Shown here one piece after another: positions 8,191 to 17,007 of a DNA stretch of 64,000 nt. The notes under the pieces are model-generated. The model saw only the letters and a program-made list of their open reading frames with translations. It made no database searches and had not been told where the DNA came from. The position numbers were made by a program, and so were the translations under genes. Positions within the stretch are counted from its first letter, which is position 1. Each line of letters begins with the position of its first letter. The DNA is from Nocardiopsis sp. FR4 (GTDB lineage Bacteria > Actinomycetota > Actinomycetes > Streptosporangiales > Streptosporangiaceae), in assembly GCF_009830945.1 (NCBI RefSeq), contig NZ_VWVV01000009.1:62001-126000 (forward strand). The letters are read 5' to 3'.

Positions 8191-10623
8191 GTGAAGATCG
8201 CCTATCTGATCAACGACATGTACGGCATCGGCGGCACCGTCCGTACCGTCGCCAACCAGGCGGCGGCCCTGTCCGCGCGGCACGAGGTCGAGATCGTCTC
8301 CGTGTTCCGGCACCGCGCCGAACCCGTCCTGCCCGTGCCCCCCGGGGTGCGCCTGCGTCCGCTCGTCGACGTGCGTGACTACGACAGCTCCTACGGCACG
8401 GGTGTGGAGGGCCGCCCCCTGTACGAGAACTCGGAGCGGGCCGGGGTGCCCCCGCTGCTCTTCCCGCCCGAGGACGCCCGCGGGTCCACCCACAGCCGCC
8501 TGACCGACGACCGCCTGGAGGAGTACCTCGCCACCACCGACGCCGACATGGTGGTGGGCACCCGGCCGGGACTGAACGTGGTCATCGCCCGGGCCGCGCC
8601 GCGGCGCGTGCTGAAGATCGGGCAGGAGCACCTGACCTACGAACAGCACGGCGAACCGCTGCGCCACGTGATGGAGACCGAGTACCCGCACCTGGACGCG
8701 TTCGTCACCGTGACCGAGGCCGACGCGCGCACCTACCGCGAGCGGATGGCCCTGCCCGGGGTGGACGTGCGCTCCATCCCCAACTCGGTGCCCGCCCCGC
8801 CTTTCACCGCCAACGGCTACAACACCCGCACGATCGTCTCCGCCGGAAGGCTCGCGCCCAGCAAGCGGCACGACCTCCTCGTCCAGGCCTTCTCCATGGT
8901 CTGCGACGACTTCCCCGACTGGACCCTGCGCATCTACGGGCGCGGCGACCGGCGCACGGCCCTGGCCCGGCTGGTGGCCTCCCTCGGGCTCCAGGACAGG
9001 GTGTGGCTGATGGGGCCGCACCCGCGGGTGGAGGAGGCCTGGGCCCAGGGCGCGTTCGCGGCGGCCACCTCCAGCGAGGAACCGTTCGGGATGACGATCG
9101 TGGAGGCCATGCGCTCGGGCCTGCCCGTGGTCAGCACGGACTGCCCCCACGGCCCGGCCTCGATCATCCACGACCACGAGGACGGCCTGCTCGTGCCCAA
9201 CCGGTCCGCCGCCGGGATCGCCGAGGGGCTGGCCGAGCTCATGGCCGACGACGGCCTGCGCCGCCGGATGTCCGCCGCCGCCCTGGTGGACTCCGAGCGG
9301 TTCGACCCCGCCAACGTCGTGCTGCGGCACGAGGAGCTGATCTCGGAGCTGTCCGGACGGCCGCTGCCCACCCTCCGCCCGACGGTGCCCGCTCCCCGTC
9401 CGGAGCCGCCCGCCTCCTGCCGGGTGAGGGCGAGCGGGGACGGAACCGCCGTGCTGTCCTTCCCCGACCCGCCGGACCGGGTCGCCCTGGTCCGGTCCGG
9501 GCAGAGGGTGGACCTGGACGTGGACGCCTCCGGAGAAACGGTCGTGGACGTCCGGCGCGCCCGCCTGACCGCGCACACGTGGGAGGTCCTGCGTGTGGAC
9601 GGCGACCGGGAGGGTCCGGTCCGCGACGTGGAGATCCACCAGCAGGGGTATCCGCTGGCGCCGGACGAGGTGCGGAGTCTGGCCCTGGTGCTGCCCGCCC
9701 GGTCGGACAAGGGCCGCCTGGTGCTCCACGTGCGCCGTTCGGCGCACCACGCCGAGGTGGGGCACGTGGAGTCGGGCGACGGGCTGATCACCGTGCGGGG
9801 GCGGGTGCTGGGGCGCCGCGACCCGGACGCCGGTGCCCGCCTGACGGCCCGGCTGCGCACCTCCCCCCGGTCCGTGCGGGAGTTCCCCGCACCGGTGGAC
9901 GGCGACGGCGTGTTCACCGCCGTCGTCGACCCCGCGGAGGTGGTCCGCGGCCGGGAGGGCGAGTCGGAGAAGTGGGAGCTGCGCCTGGTGCTCTCCGACG
10001 GCGCCGAGTGCACCGTGGGACGCCACCTGGCCGGTGTGGCGGGGTACCGGAAGATCATCGGGTACCCGGCCCAGCGGGTGGAGGCCCGGTACGGGTGCGG
10101 CGCGCGGGTGCGCCCCTACTACACCGTCAACGACCGCCTGGGGCTGCGCAGCTCGCCGCTGGCGCCGGTGCTGGAGGTGGACGAGGTCCGGGCCCACCCC
10201 ACCGGACGCCGCGGGCGGAGGCTGCGCTTGGAGGTGCGCCTGGCGTGCCCGCTCCCGGACGAGGCCGAGTACGCCGTGGAGGTGGTGCGCGGCACCGACG
10301 CCGGGCAGCGCTTCCCGCTCCTGCCCGTCTCCGCCCCCGGCGCGCGCACCGGCCGCCTGGCGGGAACCCTGCCGCTCCTGGGCCGCGAGGAGTACACGGA
10401 CGGGTCGGCGATCCGGGCGTCGTGGCGGCTGCGGCTGCTGGTGGGGCCCGCCGGGGCGCTGGGCCGCCTGGGCGCCGCCGCGGTCCCGGTCCGTACCGCG
10501 CGCCGCTGGAACCACGGCCCCTACGCGCGTTCGGTGACCGTGGCCCCCTTCGGGTCCGGCGACCTGAAGGTCACCGTCGCCGACGTGCGGATGTGGGAGG
10601 CCCTGCGGCGGAGACTGGGCTGA
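8191..10623 (+). CDS. GT4-family glycosyltransferase with long C-terminal extension
   Basis: An 810-residue protein. Residues 1-390 form a GT-B glycosyltransferase: KIAYLINDMYGIGGTVRTV at the N-terminus, then VSAGRLAPSKRHDLLVQAF, and EEPFGMTIVEAM giving the E-x7-E nucleotide-sugar motif. The remaining 420 residues are rich in beta-type sequence with no motif I recognise; proteins of this two-part shape occur in actinomycete cell-wall polymer synthesis. GTG at 8191 is chosen because the Rossmann-type start follows directly; the frame is open 26 codons further upstream without homology. It is a single gene converging on the YezG-like gene with only 14 bases between the stops. Acceptor and product unknown. 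Confidence 0.85.
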   Translation: MKIAYLINDMYGIGGTVRTVANQAAALSARHEVEIVSVFRHRAEPVLPVPPGVRLRPLVDVRDYDSSYGTGVEGRPLYENSERAGVPPLLFPPEDARGSTHSRLTDDRLEEYLATTDADMVVGTRPGLNVVIARAAPRRVLKIGQEHLTYEQHGEPLRHVMETEYPHLDAFVTVTEADARTYRERMALPGVDVRSIPNSVPAPPFTANGYNTRTIVSAGRLAPSKRHDLLVQAFSMVCDDFPDWTLRIYGRGDRRTALARLVASLGLQDRVWLMGPHPRVEEAWAQGAFAAATSSEEPFGMTIVEAMRSGLPVVSTDCPHGPASIIHDHEDGLLVPNRSAAGIAEGLAELMADDGLRRRMSAAALVDSERFDPANVVLRHEELISELSGRPLPTLRPTVPAPRPEPPASCRVRASGDGTAVLSFPDPPDRVALVRSGQRVDLDVDASGETVVDVRRARLTAHTWEVLRVDGDREGPVRDVEIHQQGYPLAPDEVRSLALVLPARSDKGRLVLHVRRSAHHAEVGHVESGDGLITVRGRVLGRRDPDAGARLTARLRTSPRSVREFPAPVDGDGVFTAVVDPAEVVRGREGESEKWELRLVLSDGAECTVGRHLAGVAGYRKIIGYPAQRVEARYGCGARVRPYYTVNDRLGLRSSPLAPVLEVDEVRAHPTGRRGRRLRLEVRLACPLPDEAEYAVEVVRGTDAGQRFPLLPVSAPGARTGRLAGTLPLLGREEYTDGSAIRASWRLRLLVGPAGALGRLGAAAVPVRTARRWNHGPYARSVTVAPFGSGDLKVTVADVRMWEALRRRLG

Positions 10624-10637
10624 CCGCGCTCCGGCCC

Positions 10638-11612
10638 CTACCGTCCGGCGCGGATCATCCGCTGGGCCAGGCTGAGCCGGTCCAGCAGCCAGTCGGGCAG
10701 GTGGTCGGCGCTGCGCGGGAAGCGCTGGATGTCCTGGTGGAAGCTGCGGGGGTCGGGTTCGCAGCCGAACTCGGGCGGGGCGTCGTGGTCGAAGTGCGCC
10801 TCGATCTCCCGTGAGGCGTTCACCGTGAAGCGGGCGGTGAACCACGTGCCCTTGCCCGCCTGGTACATCCCCGTGCGCAGGCGGTCCAGCAGCCGCCCGA
10901 CCTCGGGAAGGAGCAGGTCCCACTCCGCGGAACCGTCGGTTCTGCGTACCCGCACCCGGGCGGAGGACACCGCCACGAGCCCGCGGTACTCGATGACGAG
11001 CTCGCTCCACTGCCCGTGGACGGCGGCGAGCGTCAGGTCGACGATCTCCTGGACGGTGTCCATCATCTCCTCGGGGGACATGCCGCCCGGTGCCATGGGC
11101 GCCCCCGGGGCCGGGCGCGGAGCGGTGGCCAGACCCCAGTAGGGCGAGCTCTCGGCCGCGGCGTCCGGCACGCGGTCCCCGCCCTCCAACCGCTCCCACA
11201 GCCAGTCGGGCACGCGCTCGTCGTCGCGGGGGAACCGTTCCAGTTCCAGGGCGTAGCCGGCGGCGTCCCCGGGGTCGTCGAAGTGGGGCTCGCCGTCGTA
11301 GTCGTACCGGACGCGGTAGCTTCCGGGCCGCTCGACCTCGTAGTAGGCCGTGTACCAGGTCCCCGTTCCCCGGGCGTGCATGCCCGCGCGCAGTGCCCGG
11401 AGCCGCTCCAGCGCGGACAGCGGCGGAACCCAGCCGGTGCTGCGCCCGCCCTCGAAGAGCACGTCGAGGGTGGCGGTCTCGCGGGTGCCCAGCCCCGCGT
11501 ACACGAGCCGGAGCTTGACCCAGCCGTCGGGGGCGGCCCGGAGCAGGTCCGTCCCGACGGCTCGGAGGTACTCGTCCTGTTCGACGGGGGTCAGGGCTTT
11601 ACGGGCGCTCAT
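10638..11612 (-). CDS. Tandem YezG/DUF600-type immunity protein
   Basis: A 324-residue protein made of two copies of the same domain. Copy 1 (about 15-130) has LRALRAGMHARGTGTWYTA followed by YRVRYDYDGEPHF and PDWLWERL; copy 2 (about 165-310) has LRTGMYQAGKGTWFTA, EAHFDHDAPPEF and PDWLLDRL. The pattern GMY..G.GTWFT plus an acidic D-Y-D/D-H-D segment is that of YezG-type antitoxin/immunity proteins, which neutralise LXG-type nuclease toxins in Bacillus. ATG at 11612 follows GAAGGCGA. No toxin gene is adjacent, so it is an orphan here. Divergent from the TadE-like gene over a 420-base gap. Family assignment is moderately sure; partner is unknown. Confidence 0.75.
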   Translation of the reverse strand: MSARKALTPVEQDEYLRAVGTDLLRAAPDGWVKLRLVYAGLGTRETATLDVLFEGGRSTGWVPPLSALERLRALRAGMHARGTGTWYTAYYEVERPGSYRVRYDYDGEPHFDDPGDAAGYALELERFPRDDERVPDWLWERLEGGDRVPDAAAESSPYWGLATAPRPAPGAPMAPGGMSPEEMMDTVQEIVDLTLAAVHGQWSELVIEYRGLVAVSSARVRVRRTDGSAEWDLLLPEVGRLLDRLRTGMYQAGKGTWFTARFTVNASREIEAHFDHDAPPEFGCEPDPRSFHQDIQRFPRSADHLPDWLLDRLSLAQRMIRAGR

Positions 11613-12033
11613 GTTCTCGCCTTCGCTTCGTCTGCGTCCGGTAGGTCTGTCGGCCGGGCACCGCGGCGTTCCGCGCTGGGCGCGCACCGGCCAGGGTCCA
11701 TACTCCTGCGTACGGCCACCGGGCGGACGAACACTCGGACAAAACACGGGGGTCGGTTTGACGGCCGGAGGGCGGCGCTGTGGCCCGGTGTGGACAAAGC
11801 CCTTACCCGTGCGCACGGCCCCGACCGCGGTCACCAGTGCAAACGCCGTCCCACACGCCCCACGCGGCGCGGCGGCCGCGCACAGGCCCTATCGCGTGCC
11901 GACCCGCCCGGATAAGCTTCCCGGGGCGGGTGCTGTCCGCATGTGGTCACGCGTGCACCACGGGCGACGCGACCCGTTCCCGACGACCCCGCTTCCCCCC
12001 CGGAAGCGACCCCCTCCCCTCCACGGACAAGGC
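11613..12033. other. Divergent intergenic region
   Basis: About 420 bases between the YezG-like gene (minus) and the TadE-like fusion (plus). Must hold both promoters. I see no gene, strong hairpin or obvious operator. Confidence 0.5.
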
Positions 12034-13128
12034 ATGGGACTGCGACGGATCCTCCCCCTGCGGCCCTCCCGGCCCGGACGGCACCTGATGGGCCGCCGCG
12101 ACGACGGGCAGGCCAACATCCTGCTCCTGTTCGGACTCACCCTGGCCCTGCTGGCGCTGACTCTGCTGTTCGTGCGGGTGGGCGCCGCCAACGACTCGCG
12201 TTCGCAGACCCAGACCGCGGCCGACGCCGCCGCGCTGGCCGCGGTGGGCGCCCTGCAGGACAAGGCCGCTCGGGAGATGCTGAACGGCGCGTACCCGATG
12301 CCGTGGTTCGAGGAGGAGGTCGCCGAGGCCCGCGCCAGGGAGTACGCCCGGGCCAACGGGGCGGTCCTCACCAGCATCCGCGCCAGTGACAACGTCATGG
12401 GGCGCAGCGGCAACATCGTGCGGGTGGAGGTGCGCGGCGCCCGGTGCCAGAAGGAACTGGAGGAGGACGGTTCCCGGCACTGGAACGACGTGGTCTGCGA
12501 CGGCACCGAGGACGAGTCCCGCACCGTGGTCGGCAACGCCTCGGCCATCGCCATCGTGCGCGTCCCCTCCCAGTGCGGGCGGGACGCGGGGGAGCTCGTC
12601 TGCGACGGCGGGCCCATCACCGACCTGGGCTCCGCCAAACGGCTGATCGACGTGCACCTGGTCGACCAGGAGGGCCGCTACAGGTTCAACCCGAACGTGA
12701 TCTTCGGAGGAGGGCCGATGGTGGACTGTTCGTCCCTGGGCGCGCTGCACCCGGTCATGTGCGCGGTGCACCAGCGCCTGCAGGCCGAGTTCGGCGGTTT
12801 CTACCTCAACGCGGGCGGCCAGCGCAACGAGCCGGGCAGCGACCACCACACCGGTGAGGCCGTCGACTACATGGTGGCCGACCTGGGAGGTAGGCCCACC
12901 GACGCGATGCACGCCACCGCCGTCGAGGTGATCAACTGGTCCATCCAGAACGCCCGGCAGCTGGGGATCAAGGGCATCATCTACGAGCAGCACATCTGGA
13001 ACGCCACCCGCGGCGACCCGGTGGGGCCGTGGGAGAGCGTGCGGCGTCCGATGGAAGACCGGCAGAACAACACCCAGAACCACGTCGACCACATCCACCT
13101 GGCCGCGGGCGACGGCCCCATGCGCTGA
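12034..13128 (+). CDS. TadE-like anchor fused to ARB-07466/M15-like domain
   Basis: A 364-residue exported protein. After a basic N-terminus, RDDGQANILLLFGLTLALLA and LFVRVGAANDSRSQTQTAADAAALAAV reproduce the TadE/TadG-like pseudopilin pattern (Gly-Gln-x-x, hydrophobic helix, then TAADAAALAA). The C-terminal 140 residues hold SDHHTGEAVDYMV, an internal IIYEQHIWNATR and HVDHIHL, the His/Asp pattern of the ARB-07466-like C-terminal domain related to zinc D-Ala-D-Ala peptidases. Likely role: cell-wall hydrolysis or binding at the outer membrane face. Start is ATG 12034; ATG 12088 just before the helix is the alternative. It is the second protein in the window that joins a pilin-type helix to a wall-active fold (see 7278). 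Confidence 0.8.
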   Translation: MGLRRILPLRPSRPGRHLMGRRDDGQANILLLFGLTLALLALTLLFVRVGAANDSRSQTQTAADAAALAAVGALQDKAAREMLNGAYPMPWFEEEVAEARAREYARANGAVLTSIRASDNVMGRSGNIVRVEVRGARCQKELEEDGSRHWNDVVCDGTEDESRTVVGNASAIAIVRVPSQCGRDAGELVCDGGPITDLGSAKRLIDVHLVDQEGRYRFNPNVIFGGGPMVDCSSLGALHPVMCAVHQRLQAEFGGFYLNAGGQRNEPGSDHHTGEAVDYMVADLGGRPTDAMHATAVEVINWSIQNARQLGIKGIIYEQHIWNATRGDPVGPWESVRRPMEDRQNNTQNHVDHIHLAAGDGPMR

Positions 13129-13211
13129 CGCCGCCAGCCGGGCCCGACCGCGGTTGTCCACAGGGCGCGGGAGGGCTTGTCCGTCCTCTCCCGCCCCCCG
13201 AACCTGGATGT

Positions 13212-14087
13212 ATGACAGTCTGTGCGGAACCCCTTCCCGACCGTTCCCTGCTCCTGCGCACCCTGGTCCCCATCGTGGGCCCGCTCTCCCCCGACGCCGT
13301 CGTCTGCGACCTCACCGCCGCCTACCTGTGGGGGGTGGACCTGTACCCGGCCGGCACCCGCGCCACCCGCGTCCGCGCGCACGTGGCCCTGCCCCGGGGC
13401 GTGCGCACGAGCGGCGTGCCGGTCATCGCGCACCGTTCCCCGATGCCCGCCGCCGACCGCACCGTGGTGGAGGGGCTGCGCCTCACCACGCCCGAGCGCA
13501 CCGCCGCCGACGTGGCCGCCCGGGCCCCCTCGGTGTTCACGGCCACGGCCCGCCTGGACGCCTTCCTCTCCCGCGACCTGGTGACCCGGGCGGATCTGGT
13601 GCGCGCCGCCCACCGGAGCCCTCCGGGGCGCCGGCTCCGGCAGCTGCGGACCGCGCTGCGCTACTCCTGCGGGCTGAGCCAGTCCCCCGCCGAGTCCTGG
13701 ACCCGGGTCCTGGTCCTGGAGGCGCTCCTGCCCCCGCCGGTGGCGCAGTGCCCGGTCCGCACCGACCGGGGCCTGTTCCGCGCCGACCTGGGCTGGCCCG
13801 ACCAGCGGGTGGCGCTGGAGTACGACAGCCTGCTGTTCCACTCCTCTCCGCGCGCCCGGGCCAGGGACCGCGACCGCTACGCCGCCATGCGCTCGCGGGA
13901 CTGGGAGGTGGTCACGGTCAGCGTGTACGACCTCCAGTGCCGTCCGCACCGGTTGCTGCGCCGGATTCTGGACACCCTCCTCCGGCGGGGCTGGTCCTGC
14001 CCGCCCGAGCGCCTCGCCCGCATCCGAGGGCGGCTGCGGTCCTACGAGAAGGACCCGCCCCGGCTGCTCGATCCGGGGAGGATCTGA
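13212..14087 (+). CDS. AbiEi-like / DUF559-domain protein
   Basis: A 291-residue protein typical of actinobacteria. The N-terminal two thirds resemble the AbiEi antitoxin-like region (SPDAVVCDLTAAYLWGVD, GLRLTTPERTAADVAAR). The C-terminal part carries RADLGWPDQRVALEYDS followed by RARDRDRYAAMRSRDWEVV, the pattern of the DUF559/Vsr-like PD-(D/E)xK fold with Asp, Glu and the D-x-x-R-x helix, so a nuclease fold is likely though activity is unproven. ATG 13212 is the start where similarity begins. No AbiEii-type nucleotidyltransferase toxin is adjacent. Orphan proteins of this kind are common and their role is unknown. Confidence 0.7.
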   Translation: MTVCAEPLPDRSLLLRTLVPIVGPLSPDAVVCDLTAAYLWGVDLYPAGTRATRVRAHVALPRGVRTSGVPVIAHRSPMPAADRTVVEGLRLTTPERTAADVAARAPSVFTATARLDAFLSRDLVTRADLVRAAHRSPPGRRLRQLRTALRYSCGLSQSPAESWTRVLVLEALLPPPVAQCPVRTDRGLFRADLGWPDQRVALEYDSLLFHSSPRARARDRDRYAAMRSRDWEVVTVSVYDLQCRPHRLLRRILDTLLRRGWSCPPERLARIRGRLRSYEKDPPRLLDPGRI

Positions 14088-14691
14088 TGCCCGCCCCGTC
14101 GCGCCCCTCCCGTTCCCGGCGGCGCCGGCCGCCCCGGGCGGGCGAGGCGAACCGGGTGTTCCGGGCCCCCGGGGCGGCCACGCGCGGGGAAGGGGGCGCA
14201 GGGCGGTGACGGCGCGACCACAATCGGCCAGAACCTCAGGCCCGGCGGCGGGCACCGCCCCGCTCCGGAGGCCGCTGCCACGGGCCCGCCGGTGTCGGGG
14301 CGGAGCGTGTCCGGGCCCGGGCCGGGGCCCGGGGCACATCGGGCGTCCCGGATGGCCCCGTGGCGGCCGTGTCCGGGTGAGCTGCCCGGATCCCTTTTCC
14401 GGCGCGGCCTTCCCGGAGCCTTACGGCGGCCCGGGGCAGGGTTCGCCCGGTCCGGTGACGGAGTGCCGCGGCGCCCTCCCCCCGGCCCGCCCGCGGCTGG
14501 TCCGCACCGGCCGGTCCGCACCGACCCGTCCGACCGGGCTCCCGGTCGGAGGGACGCCGGGGGCGCGTGCGACGATCGAACGGAACGCTGCGTCACCGCG
14601 TCGTACCAGACACCAACCTCCGCCCCCAGCAGAACGATCCGCCGACCCCCCGCGATTGCGCGCGCCGATCCGCAGAATCGAGGCCCAGGCC
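14088..14691. other. Intergenic region with no supported gene
   Basis: About 600 bases. ORFs here are Pro/Arg/Gly-rich shadows. A short ORF overlaps the previous stop as TGATG (14087-14209) but codes only for a basic low-complexity peptide. Several short GC hairpins occur, the clearest at 14311-14332 (CCGGGCCC/GGGCCCGG), possibly a terminator. Confidence 0.5.
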
Positions 14692-15537
14692 GTGTCGATT
14701 TCGTCGATGCCGCACACCTTTGACTCCGAGGAGCAGCCCTCCGCCCCCGAGGAGCGGCCCCACTGGCTGGTCTCCGCACTCGTGGTCCTGGTCTGCCTGG
14801 CCGTGGTCGCCAGCGGGTGGGGTGTGGCGCGGCTGGCCGTGGGCGTCCCGCTGCGGGCGCCCGAGGCCGCCGACGGCCCCGAGTCCCGGACGCCCCGTAG
14901 CGAGACGGTCTCCGACGGGGTCTCCCCCGAGGACGCCGAGGCCTACCTGGCCGCCTCCGTGGAGCTGGTGGAGGGCTCCTCGGCCTTCCACCTGACCTTC
15001 AGCGTCTACGACGGCGGTTCCGGACCCGGGGACCCCGGACCCCGCGAGGCGGGCCGGGGAAGCGCGGTGTACGAGGCCGGGGCCGAGCCGGAGTTCGACC
15101 ACTCCTTCACCACGGAGGAGGGCCGGGACGTGTACCGCTACGACGTGGGCGGCGGCCAGTTCATGATGACCGCCGACCGGGGCCTGGAACTCCTGGACCC
15201 GCCCAGCGCGGCCGACCGGTACCTGTGCTCACGGGACTTCGGCTCGGCCAAACTGCGCGAGGTGCTCGACACCTCCTCCGACCTGGAGCTGGCCGGGCTG
15301 GAGGAGGTGCGCCTGGAGTGGCCGGGGCTGCGCAGCACGCACAGCGCCTACCACTACACCGGTACCTTCACGGCGATGCTGGGCGGCTACGACGCCGAGG
15401 CCCGCCGCAACACCCTCACTTCCGTGGAGGGGGCCGGGTTCGACCTGTGGATCGACCGGCAGGGGTACCCGCGCAGACTCGACTATCGCACACAGGACGG
15501 CGTCGGGGAGAGCTACGAGTACCACGCGTTCAGCTGA
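14692..15537 (+). CDS. Membrane-anchored extracytoplasmic protein of unknown function
   Basis: A 281-residue protein with one transmembrane segment (WLVSALVVLVCLAVVASGWG) after a short cytoplasmic acidic start, then an exported domain with AEAYLAASVELVEGSSAFHL, a Gly/Pro loop, and repeated tyrosine-rich beta strands (VYRYDVGGGQFMM, SAYHYTGTFTAML, GFDLWIDRQGYPRRLDY). The overall order loosely recalls LolA/LppX-type lipid-binding lipoproteins, but it has no lipobox and the assignment is only a suggestion. GTG 14692 follows GAGG by about 9 bases; ATG 14707 is possible. Its stop overlaps the stop of the converging pectate-lyase-like gene by 8 bases. Confidence 0.7.
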   Translation: MSISSMPHTFDSEEQPSAPEERPHWLVSALVVLVCLAVVASGWGVARLAVGVPLRAPEAADGPESRTPRSETVSDGVSPEDAEAYLAASVELVEGSSAFHLTFSVYDGGSGPGDPGPREAGRGSAVYEAGAEPEFDHSFTTEEGRDVYRYDVGGGQFMMTADRGLELLDPPSAADRYLCSRDFGSAKLREVLDTSSDLELAGLEEVRLEWPGLRSTHSAYHYTGTFTAMLGGYDAEARRNTLTSVEGAGFDLWIDRQGYPRRLDYRTQDGVGESYEYHAFS

Positions 15538-16564
15538 CCCCGGCTCGGGCGGCGACCAGGTCGGGCACCCGGGTGGTGTCGTCCGTGTCGTAGGCGTAGG
15601 GCGGGTCGGGCACGGTTCCGCGCAGGTCGGGCTGTTCGGTGTCCACCAGGAGGTTGTCGCGGGTGGCCGCGTTGCCGGGCTCCTCGGCCGTGGTCGACAC
15701 CGACAGCCCGGCGTTCTCGAAGTAGTTGCCCTCCACCAGGACGTTGGCTCCGTGGGCGGACTCCACCCCGTGCTCCGGGGTGGCCCGGAAGTAGTTGTTG
15801 AACACGTGCACGTGCTCGGCGAACCGGGCGAGGGGGTGGTGTGCTCCGGTTCCGTCGAAGTAGTTGTGGTGCAGGGTGACCCGCAGCGCGCCCGGCTCCT
15901 CCTCCTCGCCGCCGATGGTGACCGCGGCCTCGGCGTCGGTGAAGCGGTTCCAGGACAGGGTGACGTGGTCGGCGCCGTCGGTGACCGAGACCAGGGGCGC
16001 GGCGCCGCCGCCCGAGAAGGTGGAGCCGTCCACCCACACGTGGTGGGCCCCGCCGCGTACGGCGACGGCGGTGGACCGGGTGTCCATCTCCAGGTTGCTC
16101 AGGACGACGTTGCTGGAACCGTCGACCACCAGGCGTCCCCCGGTCAGTTCGGCGCCGCCCTCCGTACCCTCCAGGGTCTTGTCCGAACCGACCTCGACCT
16201 GGCCGCCCAGGTTGATCCGGCCGCTGACCCGCACGGTGAGCGGTTCCTCGGCGGCGAGGTAGGCGGCCAGTTCCCTGCCGTCGGCGGCGGTGACGGTCTC
16301 ACCCCGGGCCCCGCCGACCACTCCCGGGTACCGCTGTCCGTCGCGTTCCAGGGGCTGGGCCGCCCAGCCCACCGCCGCGGAGGCCTGCTCGGCGGCGTCC
16401 GCCCGCGGCGGGGGGCTGGCCTCGTCGGCCTCGGTGGTCTGCGGGTCGGCCGCGGCGATGGTCGGCGGGTCCGGCGCCGCGTCCTCCTCCCGGGGGGTAC
16501 AGGAGGTCAGGGCGGCGCACAACAGCGCCGCCGCGGTCGCGGCGGCGATCGGTTGGGGTCTCAT
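15530..16564 (-). CDS. PL1 pectate-lyase-like lipoprotein with altered active site
   Basis: A 344-residue lipoprotein: signal peptide ending LTSC (Cys22), acidic linker, then a right-handed beta-helix with PL1 landmarks GSDKTLEG, VWVDGSTFSG, VTLSWNRF, TLHHNYFDGTG and VHVFNNYF. Two sites depart from active enzymes. The catalytic Arg of the family (Arg218 in PelC, in a context A-R-L-P-L-Q-R) is His242 here (AHHPLARF). The DGLLD calcium-binding segment before the SWN strand reads APLVSV. So it is predicted to bind polysaccharide or to be inactive (inference). ATG 16564 begins a clean signal peptide. It overlaps the converging upstream neighbour by 8 bases. Confidence 0.8.
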   Translation of the reverse strand: MRPQPIAAATAAALLCAALTSCTPREEDAAPDPPTIAAADPQTTEADEASPPPRADAAEQASAAVGWAAQPLERDGQRYPGVVGGARGETVTAADGRELAAYLAAEEPLTVRVSGRINLGGQVEVGSDKTLEGTEGGAELTGGRLVVDGSSNVVLSNLEMDTRSTAVAVRGGAHHVWVDGSTFSGGGAAPLVSVTDGADHVTLSWNRFTDAEAAVTIGGEEEEPGALRVTLHHNYFDGTGAHHPLARFAEHVHVFNNYFRATPEHGVESAHGANVLVEGNYFENAGLSVSTTAEEPGNAATRDNLLVDTEQPDLRGTVPDPPYAYDTDDTTRVPDLVAARAGVS

Positions 16565-17007
16565 CGAGGGCTTTCCAACGAGCGGGGCGTGAGGGGGAGG
16601 GCGGGGCGCGCCCCGCTCACACCGCCGCGTCAGGGGCTGCGCGCGGTGGGGCGTGTGTCGGGGAACACCCAGGACCGTTGGTCGGACGGGGCCCTGCCCG
16701 AGGGGTCCGCGGGGCGCCGTGGGGCGTCGAGGGAACTGTCACCCCACGGGGACCCCGGACGCGGACCGAAGCGGGGCGCGGATCCCGGGAAACCTGTCTA
16801 GACCTTGCCACAGCCGGGTCACGGGGCCCAACCCGCACCGGCGTGTCGTGCCCGGGAAGCCCGGATCCGCGGAGTGCGCGGGGACCACGGGGTGTCCCCC
16901 GCCGGGACACGGGCCCGGACACGAGCGGGGGCGCCGCTCCCCGGGGGGAGCGGCGCCCGGTCGGCGACCCGGGTGCTCAGCGCACCGGAGGCGGGGTCAC
17001 CGCGGTC
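16565..17007. other. Intergenic region with one terminator
   Basis: About 440 bases between the lyase-like gene start and the end of the peptide-binding protein gene. It holds the lyase-like promoter and the terminator at 16929-16958. No gene seen. Confidence 0.5.
16929..16958 (-). terminator. Terminator of the dpp-type operon
   Basis: Perfect 12-bp stem GGGCGCCGCTCC / GGAGCGGCGCCC with a 6-base loop, 50 bases after the stop of the binding-protein gene. Confidence 0.75.

Noticed and set aside
8074-11199. Minus-strand ORF of 1041 residues
   Set aside because: Antisense to the GT4 gene, whose strand shows clear family motifs; composition is His/Gly/Arg-rich without structure.
14087-14209. 40-residue ORF overlapping the previous stop as TGATG
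   Set aside because: The coupling geometry is attractive, but the peptide is only Arg/Pro/Gly low complexity with no support.
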